From JASLDZ01 sp964235945 (GTDB lineage Bacteria > Pseudomonadota > Alphaproteobacteria > Caulobacterales > Caulobacteraceae): DNA of 64,000 nt. Positions 60,045-64,000 of this stretch are shown piece by piece. The DNA lies in the NCBI GenBank assembly GCA_964235945.1, contig CAXSDV010000002.1, positions 58,534 to 122,533 of the forward strand. The letters run 5' to 3'. The notes below the pieces were generated by a model. That model did not search any database. It was not told the DNA's origin and saw only the letters and a list, made by a program, of their open reading frames with translations. Position 1 is the stretch's first letter, and every line of letters begins with the position of its first letter. A program made the position numbers and the translations under genes.

Positions 60045-61252
60045 GCGCGTCTCCTGGCGGCCGCGTCCCACATCAGGCGCGGGTCGAACTGGCCGGCGGC
60101 GATCATGGTGAACACCACCACGGCGGTGAAGAAGGGCGCCGCGGTCTCGGCGCGACCGTACAGCAGGGCGTTGTACTGCGTCACCGGCACGAAGCAGGCG
60201 ATCACGAAGGGGTCGACCATCGACCAGCGGCCGATCTCCTCCACGATCCGGTAGAGACGCGTCTTGGCGCGCAGCCGACGGTTGGAGGGCCGCAGCACCT
60301 GGGCCACGCAGATGCTCAGCCCCGCCAGCTTCAGGAAGGGGATGGCGAAGCTGGCGGTGAAGACCAGCGCCGCCAAGCCCAGCAGGCGCGCCTGGACGAG
60401 GTCCTTGACCCCCTCCAGCACCGTGTAGCGCGTGGGGGTCAGGCCGATGGGCAGGGTGGCGATGGGGTAGATGTTGGCCGGCACGTAGAGGATCAGCCCG
60501 GCCAGGGTCAGCGCCCCCGCGCGCATCAGCGCGTTGGGCTTGCGCGCCATGACCTTCGCCCGGCAGCGCGGGCAGGGTCCGCCCGTCGCTCCCGCCGGCA
60601 GGATGAGGTCGCACGACAGGCAGCTCACCGCGCCCTCCGTCCCCGCGGGCGCGTCGCGGTCCGGCGCGATCCGTCGCCACACCGCCGCCTTGTCGAGGGT
60701 GGCGCGGGTGAGCAGGGACAGCACGCCGACGACGATGAAGCATCGGGCGCCGATGTTGACCGTGGTCGGGATGGTGGCGGCCAGCCGGGCGTAGGCCACC
60801 CACAGCCCCAGCAGGAAGACGTCGGGCATGGCCCAGGTCTGCAGAAGGTTCGCCCAGCGGAAGGCCGGCCCCGCCCAGGCGGGCCGCCGCCCCAGCTTCA
60901 GCGAGCCCAGCACGAGCGTCAGCAGGCCGAAGCGCACGAAGGGCAGCACCACCACGAACAGGCCGATGACGGTTCCCAGCAGCGGCCAGCCGTCCTTCCA
61001 CATGGCGGCGGCGCTGGTGGCCAGCCGGCTTTGGCGCGACACGCCGAGCACGGAGGTGGTCAGGAACGGCAGCAGGTTGGCGGGGAACAGCAGCAGCAGG
61101 GTCGCGAAGCTGCAGGCCAGGGCCGCGTCCAGGCTCCGCCCGGTGGGGCGCTCCAGTTCCGAGCCGCACACGCCGCAGCTCAGCACGCCTCCCGGACGCG
61201 GGTGCGCCGGCTCCGTCTGCAGCGAACCGCAGTCGGGGCAGCCGATCGTCAA
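60041..61252 (-). CDS. pqiA: PqiA family inner-membrane protein
   Basis: A 403-residue membrane protein with two repeats of a four-helix PqiA domain. Each repeat opens with a zinc-ribbon pair: CPDCG...CGVCG at residues 5-30 and CLSCD...CPRCR at about 212-234. The paired Cys knuckles are typical of PqiA/YebS, the inner-membrane partners of MCE tube proteins. The start is a TTG at 61252, with GTGAGGG upstream; an in-frame ATG is not available before the first Cys motif. It is the first gene of the pqi operon, though no promoter is obvious in the 77 bp to the SDR gene. Confidence 0.92.
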   Translation of the reverse strand: MTIGCPDCGSLQTEPAHPRPGGVLSCGVCGSELERPTGRSLDAALACSFATLLLLFPANLLPFLTTSVLGVSRQSRLATSAAAMWKDGWPLLGTVIGLFVVVLPFVRFGLLTLVLGSLKLGRRPAWAGPAFRWANLLQTWAMPDVFLLGLWVAYARLAATIPTTVNIGARCFIVVGVLSLLTRATLDKAAVWRRIAPDRDAPAGTEGAVSCLSCDLILPAGATGGPCPRCRAKVMARKPNALMRAGALTLAGLILYVPANIYPIATLPIGLTPTRYTVLEGVKDLVQARLLGLAALVFTASFAIPFLKLAGLSICVAQVLRPSNRRLRAKTRLYRIVEEIGRWSMVDPFVIACFVPVTQYNALLYGRAETAAPFFTAVVVFTMIAAGQFDPRLMWDAAARRRA

Positions 61253-61329
61253 GCGCGTGCGCCCTCACCCATGGAGCCCTTCGTAGCCTCGCGCTCCGGG
61301 GGGCGGCAAGCGCGGCGCCGCCGCCGATC

Positions 61330-62100
61330 TCAGCGTCGTTTGACGGTGAACGCCCCCGGGCCCTGGCAGGTGGGCATGAGCTCGATGCGGTTGACGTTCA
61401 TGTGTGCGGGCAGGCCCACGATCCACGCGACGGTTTCGGCGATGTCGTCGGCGGTCAGGGCGTCCGTGCCTTCGTACACCTTGGCCGCCCTGGCCGCGTC
61501 GCCGCCGAAGCGGGTGACGCTGAACTCGGTGCCGCCCACCAGCCCCGGCTCCACGTTGGACACCCGCACGGGCGTGCCCGCCAAGTCCGCCTTCAGGTTG
61601 AGGGTGAGCTGCTCGACGAAGGCCTTGGACGCGCCGTACACGTGGCCTCCGGGATAGGCGTAGTCGCCCGCCACGCTGCCGAGGTTCACCACGTGGCCGC
61701 GCCCGCGCTCCACCATGCCGGGCAGGAGCGCGCGCGTCAGGCGCATGACGCCCAGCACGTTCACGGCCGCCATGGTCTCCAGCGCGTCGGGGTCGGCGGT
61801 GTGGAAGGGCTCGAGCCCCAGCGCCAGGCCGGCGTTGTTGACCAGCAGGTCCACCTCCCGCCAACCTTCGGGCAGGCCGGCCGGCAGGGCGCGCACCGCC
61901 TCGGCGTCCGCCACGTCAAGCTGGAAGGGCAGAACCGCCTCGCCCAGCTCGTCCCGCAGCGCCTCCAGCTTGTCCAGGCGGCGGGCGGCGGCGATCACGT
62001 GGCGGCCGTCGGCGGCCAGGCGGCGCACGATGGCGGCCCCGAAGCCCGCGCTGGCCCCGGTGACGAGCGCCGTCGAAAGGGCGGGGGAGGGCTGGGGCAT
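61330..62100 (-). CDS. SDR family oxidoreductase (YdfG-like)
   Basis: A 256-residue classical SDR with TGASAGFG (about 14-21), NNAG, a Ser in GSVAG and YGASK as active site, and VEPGLVGGTEFS after it. The whole-length pattern (RRLDKLEALRDELG, VNVLGVMRLTRALLPGMVERGRGHVVNLGS) is that of YdfG-like enzymes, which act on L-allo-threonine, 3-hydroxy acids and similar small alcohols with NADP. It is divergent from the cold-shock gene. The ATG follows GCGGAGCCC. Confidence 0.9.
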   Translation of the reverse strand: MPQPSPALSTALVTGASAGFGAAIVRRLAADGRHVIAAARRLDKLEALRDELGEAVLPFQLDVADAEAVRALPAGLPEGWREVDLLVNNAGLALGLEPFHTADPDALETMAAVNVLGVMRLTRALLPGMVERGRGHVVNLGSVAGDYAYPGGHVYGASKAFVEQLTLNLKADLAGTPVRVSNVEPGLVGGTEFSVTRFGGDAARAAKVYEGTDALTADDIAETVAWIVGLPAHMNVNRIELMPTCQGPGAFTVKRR

Positions 62101-62333
62101 GATGGGCTCCGCGGGCGCGAGGTGACGCCGCGCACAGGGCCGGCGCGGGCGCGCACGTCAAGCGCCGCGGGAGCGATGCGCCGGTGCGACCGAGGCGCGG
62201 GCCGCCCGTCGCGCGGCGGTCTTGCGCGACAAGATTTCGCAAGGCCGCCCGAAGTCGATCCGGGCGCGAGGGTGGGCTTCCTTGCATCGGGCGTGACGAA
62301 GGTGCATATACGCCTCATCGAATCCTGATTTGC

Positions 62334-62449
62334 TTGACACGCCTACACCGCCTCGCCTCGGCGACATCGGACACGCGCGAAACTCTTCAAAATTTGATCG
62401 CCTCGTCGACCTTCGGCGGGGCGTCAGCATGTCCCAAAGAGGTACGATC
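62334..62449 (+). promoter_or_regulatory. Promoter candidate and 5' leader of the cold-shock gene
   Basis: TTGACA at 62334-62339 could be a -35 element; no good -10 follows at 17 bases, which is common in this group. The 349 bp from 62101 to 62449 contain no gene, and the part before the cold-shock ATG is unusually AT-rich (AACTCTTCAAAATTTGATCG), which may form a temperature-sensitive leader as in other csp mRNAs. Confidence 0.4.
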
Positions 62450-62659
62450 ATGACCACCGGCACCGTGAAATGGTTCAACGGTCAAAAGGGCTTCGGCTTC
62501 ATCCAGCCCGACGAGGGCGGGGCTGACGTGTTCGTGCACGTCTCCGCGGTCGAGCGTGCGGGCCTCGGCTCGCTGCACGACGGCCAGAAGATCGGCTACG
62601 AGCTCGAGCGCGACCAGCGCAGCGGCAAGATGTCCGCCGGCCAGCTCCAGGCCGTCTGA
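62450..62659 (+). CDS. Cold-shock domain protein (CspA family)
   Basis: A 69-residue single cold-shock domain, an RNA/DNA chaperone that melts mRNA structure. RNP1 is KGFGFI (about residues 13-18) and RNP2 is VFVHV (27-31), with the surface aromatic residues Trp8, Phe15, Phe17 and Phe28. ATG 62450 begins the canonical TTGTVKWFN and is preceded by AGAGG; an ATG seven codons upstream (62429) is less likely. It has its own leader and strong terminator, so it is monocistronic. Confidence 0.95.
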   Translation: MTTGTVKWFNGQKGFGFIQPDEGGADVFVHVSAVERAGLGSLHDGQKIGYELERDQRSGKMSAGQLQAV

Positions 62660-62691
62660 GCCCCGCGGGGCTCCCCTAAGAAGCCCCGCCC

Positions 62692-62724
62692 GCCGGCGGC
62701 CGCACCCGCGGCCGCCGGCTTTTT
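62692..62724 (+). terminator. Rho-independent terminator of the cold-shock gene
   Basis: A perfect 12-bp GC stem (62692-62703 with 62708-62719, loop ACCC) followed by five Ts, 33 bases after the stop. The strongest terminator in the window. Confidence 0.95.
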
Positions 62725-62761
62725 CTTGCGCGCTCGTCCGGGCGCCCGAACGAGCGCGCCG

Positions 62762-63232
62762 TCATCCCGGCTCGCGCACGGGGAAGCCGTCCGTCCGGCG
62801 CAGGGCCTCGGCCAGCGCCATGGCGGCCGAGACGGTGAGGTTGAGCGAGCGCGCCTCCCGGCGCAGCGGGATGAACAGGCGCGCGTCCGCCGCGGCGTGC
62901 ACCTCCTCGGGCGCGCCTTCGCTCTCGCGGCCGAACAACAGCGTGTCCCCCGGGGCGAAGTCGAACTCCAGGTGCGGCCGCGCCCCGCGGGTGGTGAACA
63001 GCACCAAGCGCCCGTCCCGCCGCTCGGGGGCCTGCAAAAAGGCCGCCCAGCCCGGGTGCAGCACGGTGTCGGCGTGGGCGGCGTAGTCCAGGGCCGCCCG
63101 GCGCAATCCCTTGTCCGACAGGGGAAAGCCGCAGGGCTCGATCACGTCCAGCGCCACGCCCAGGCAGGCGGAGAGCCGCACGGCCGCGCCTACGTTCTGC
63201 GGAATGTCAGGTTGATAAAGGGCGAGCCGCAC
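62762..63232 (-). CDS. trmL: tRNA (cytidine(34)-2'-O)-methyltransferase TrmL
   Basis: A 156-residue SPOUT-fold methyltransferase that methylates the wobble ribose of certain leucine tRNAs. It begins VRLALYQPDIPQNVGAAVRLSACLG, the SpoU motif 1 region, then DTLLFGRESEGAPEEVH (motif 2) and IPLRREARSLNLTVSAAMAL (motif 3, in the knot). Length matches the family (about 155). The start is GTG 63232; the long reading further upstream runs across the divergent petA gene and is not real. It is transcribed towards the cold-shock terminator. Confidence 0.93.
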   Translation of the reverse strand: MRLALYQPDIPQNVGAAVRLSACLGVALDVIEPCGFPLSDKGLRRAALDYAAHADTVLHPGWAAFLQAPERRDGRLVLFTTRGARPHLEFDFAPGDTLLFGRESEGAPEEVHAAADARLFIPLRREARSLNLTVSAAMALAEALRRTDGFPVREPG

Positions 63233-63349
63233 TCTAATCGTTCCGCGAACGGGCCGCGCGTCCTCGCGCGCCCGCCGCTTCAACGACGACCGTCCCCGGC
63301 GCGCAAGGCGCGACAGGCCGGTTCCGTCGGCTTTCAAGGTGGATTGGCC

Positions 63350-63922
63350 GTGGTCGAGATCCTCAACAGGCAGCCGAACGTCGAGCCCGACACGGGCGCC
63401 GTTCCCGGCGAGCCCACCACCCCCACGCGCCGCGACTTCATCCACATCGCCGCCGCTTCCGTGGCGGGGGGCGGGGCGGTGGCCCTGGCCTGGCCGTTCA
63501 TCGACCAGATGAACCCCTCCGGCGACACCCTGGCGCTGGCCTCCATCGAGTACGAGTACTCCAAGGTGGCGCTGGGCCAGCAGGCGGTGGTGAAGTGGCG
63601 CGGCAAGCCGGTGTTCGTCCGGCACAGGACGCCCAAGGAGATCGCCGAGGCCAAGGCCGACGACCACGCGCCCATGCGCGACCCGGCCACGGACGCCAGC
63701 CGGGTCAAGCCCGGCAAGGAGGAGTGGCTGATCCTGATCGGCGTGTGCACCCACCTGGGCTGCGTGCCCAACTTCGGCACGGGGGACTACGGCGGCTGGT
63801 TCTGCCCGTGCCACGGGTCGGTCTACGACACCGCCGGCCGCATCCGCAAAGGCCCCGCCCCGTTGAATCTGCAACTGCCGGACTACATTTTCACCGGACC
63901 CACGAAGGTCAAGATCGGCTGA
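63350..63922 (+). CDS. petA: Ubiquinol-cytochrome c reductase iron-sulfur subunit (Rieske)
   Basis: A 190-residue Rieske protein of the cytochrome bc1 complex, which passes electrons from ubiquinol to cytochrome c1. A Tat-type N-terminal anchor (RRDF at 27-30, then hydrophobic IHIAAASVAGGGAVALAWPF) is followed by the Rieske domain: CTHLGC (Cys133, His135) and CPCHGS (Cys152, His155) bind the 2Fe-2S cluster, with Cys138-Cys154 as the usual disulfide. The start is GTG 63350 after AAGGTGG. The cytochrome b gene starts 25 bp after the stop, as in the usual petABC (fbcFBC) operon. Confidence 0.97.
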   Translation: MVEILNRQPNVEPDTGAVPGEPTTPTRRDFIHIAAASVAGGGAVALAWPFIDQMNPSGDTLALASIEYEYSKVALGQQAVVKWRGKPVFVRHRTPKEIAEAKADDHAPMRDPATDASRVKPGKEEWLILIGVCTHLGCVPNFGTGDYGGWFCPCHGSVYDTAGRIRKGPAPLNLQLPDYIFTGPTKVKIG

Positions 63923-63947
63923 GGCCGCTCTTAACGGACACGCACCC

Positions 63948-64000
63948 ATGAGCGGACATTCCACCTACGAGCCGAAGACCGGGATCGAGCGCTGGCTCGA
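63948..64000 (+). CDS. petB: Cytochrome b of the bc1 complex, 5' end only
   Basis: The reading from ATG 63948 gives MSGHSTYEPKTGIERWL and then leaves the window. This matches the typical short N-terminal extension of alphaproteobacterial cytochrome b (a GIExWL motif before the first helix), and it follows petA in the expected order. No other part is visible. Confidence 0.85.
   Translation, partial: MSGHSTYEPKTGIERWL

Noticed and set aside
62762..63964. A 400-codon minus-strand frame joining TrmL to sequence opposite petA
   Set aside because: Only the last 156 codons form a known protein; the rest is antisense to the Rieske gene. GTG 63232 is the natural start.
1..64000. CRISPR arrays, tRNA or rRNA genes, transposases and integrases
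   Set aside because: I read through for regular spaced repeats, tRNA-like cloverleaf segments and mobile-element proteins and saw none; nothing in the window points to a prophage or insertion sequence.

Overview
This is a high-GC (roughly 70%) alphaproteobacterial window, most likely from a Caulobacteraceae relative (Caulobacter, Phenylobacterium or Brevundimonas type). The grounds are the Rieske/cytochrome b pair, a large Xanthomonas/Caulobacter-type TonB-dependent receptor beside flavin halogenase-like proteins and a LacI regulator, DUF2382 stress proteins, and frequent GTG/TTG starts coupled to upstream stops as GTGA or TTGA. The placement is inferred from gene content; there is no rRNA or tRNA in the window. 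It is draft sequence: a 100-N scaffold gap at 7867-7966 splits one gene.

1-12 kb: an SDR dehydrogenase divergent from a secreted M13 metalloprotease, a DUF2231 membrane protein coupled to a HAD hydrolase, and the frameshifted remnant of an amidohydrolase. Next comes a minus-strand stress block: a YidB-like protein, a small membrane protein, three DUF2382 paralogues and an OmpA-domain protein, arranged as two transcripts each ending in a hairpin. The upstream unit has a possible general-stress (EcfG-type) promoter. A CPA2 cation/proton antiporter, a SleB-type cell wall hydrolase and a small lipoprotein follow.

12-31.7 kb: an exopolysaccharide locus. It holds a phosphopantetheinyl transferase and a one-module A-PCP-TE synthetase, five GT4 glycosyltransferases, an acyltransferase, a methyltransferase-fold protein, a flippase, a candidate polymerase, a Wza-type export protein, an outer-membrane barrel and a fused Wzc-type tyrosine autokinase. 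A Crp/Fnr regulator closes it. The sequence CAATTG occurs in each of four promoter regions of this locus. No initiating undecaprenyl-phosphate sugar transferase is present.

31.8-45.4 kb: a ferritin-like Tat lipoprotein gene divergent from a beta-helix protein, then a LacI-regulated carbohydrate module: LacI regulator, GH31 glucosidase, cupin-like protein, flavin halogenase-like protein, large TonB-dependent receptor, and a second halogenase-like protein. Two 14-bp sites that fit the LacI-family consensus lie before the GH31 and receptor genes, tying the module together.

45.5-54.1 kb: a six-gene operon of TonB-dependent receptor, MFS transporter, RutA-like flavin oxygenase, RutB-like amidohydrolase, M20 hydrolase and a GT-C type membrane glycosyltransferase. 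It looks like uptake and oxidative opening of a nitrogen heterocycle or cyclic amide of unknown identity, and is the best candidate here for an undescribed pathway.

54-64 kb: sialate O-acetylesterase, metallo-beta-lactamase hydrolase, an SDR with a lipoprotein signal, the PqiA-PqiB-PqiC lipid-transport operon, another SDR, a cold-shock protein with a strong terminator, TrmL, and the start of the cytochrome bc1 operon (petA and the first codons of petB).
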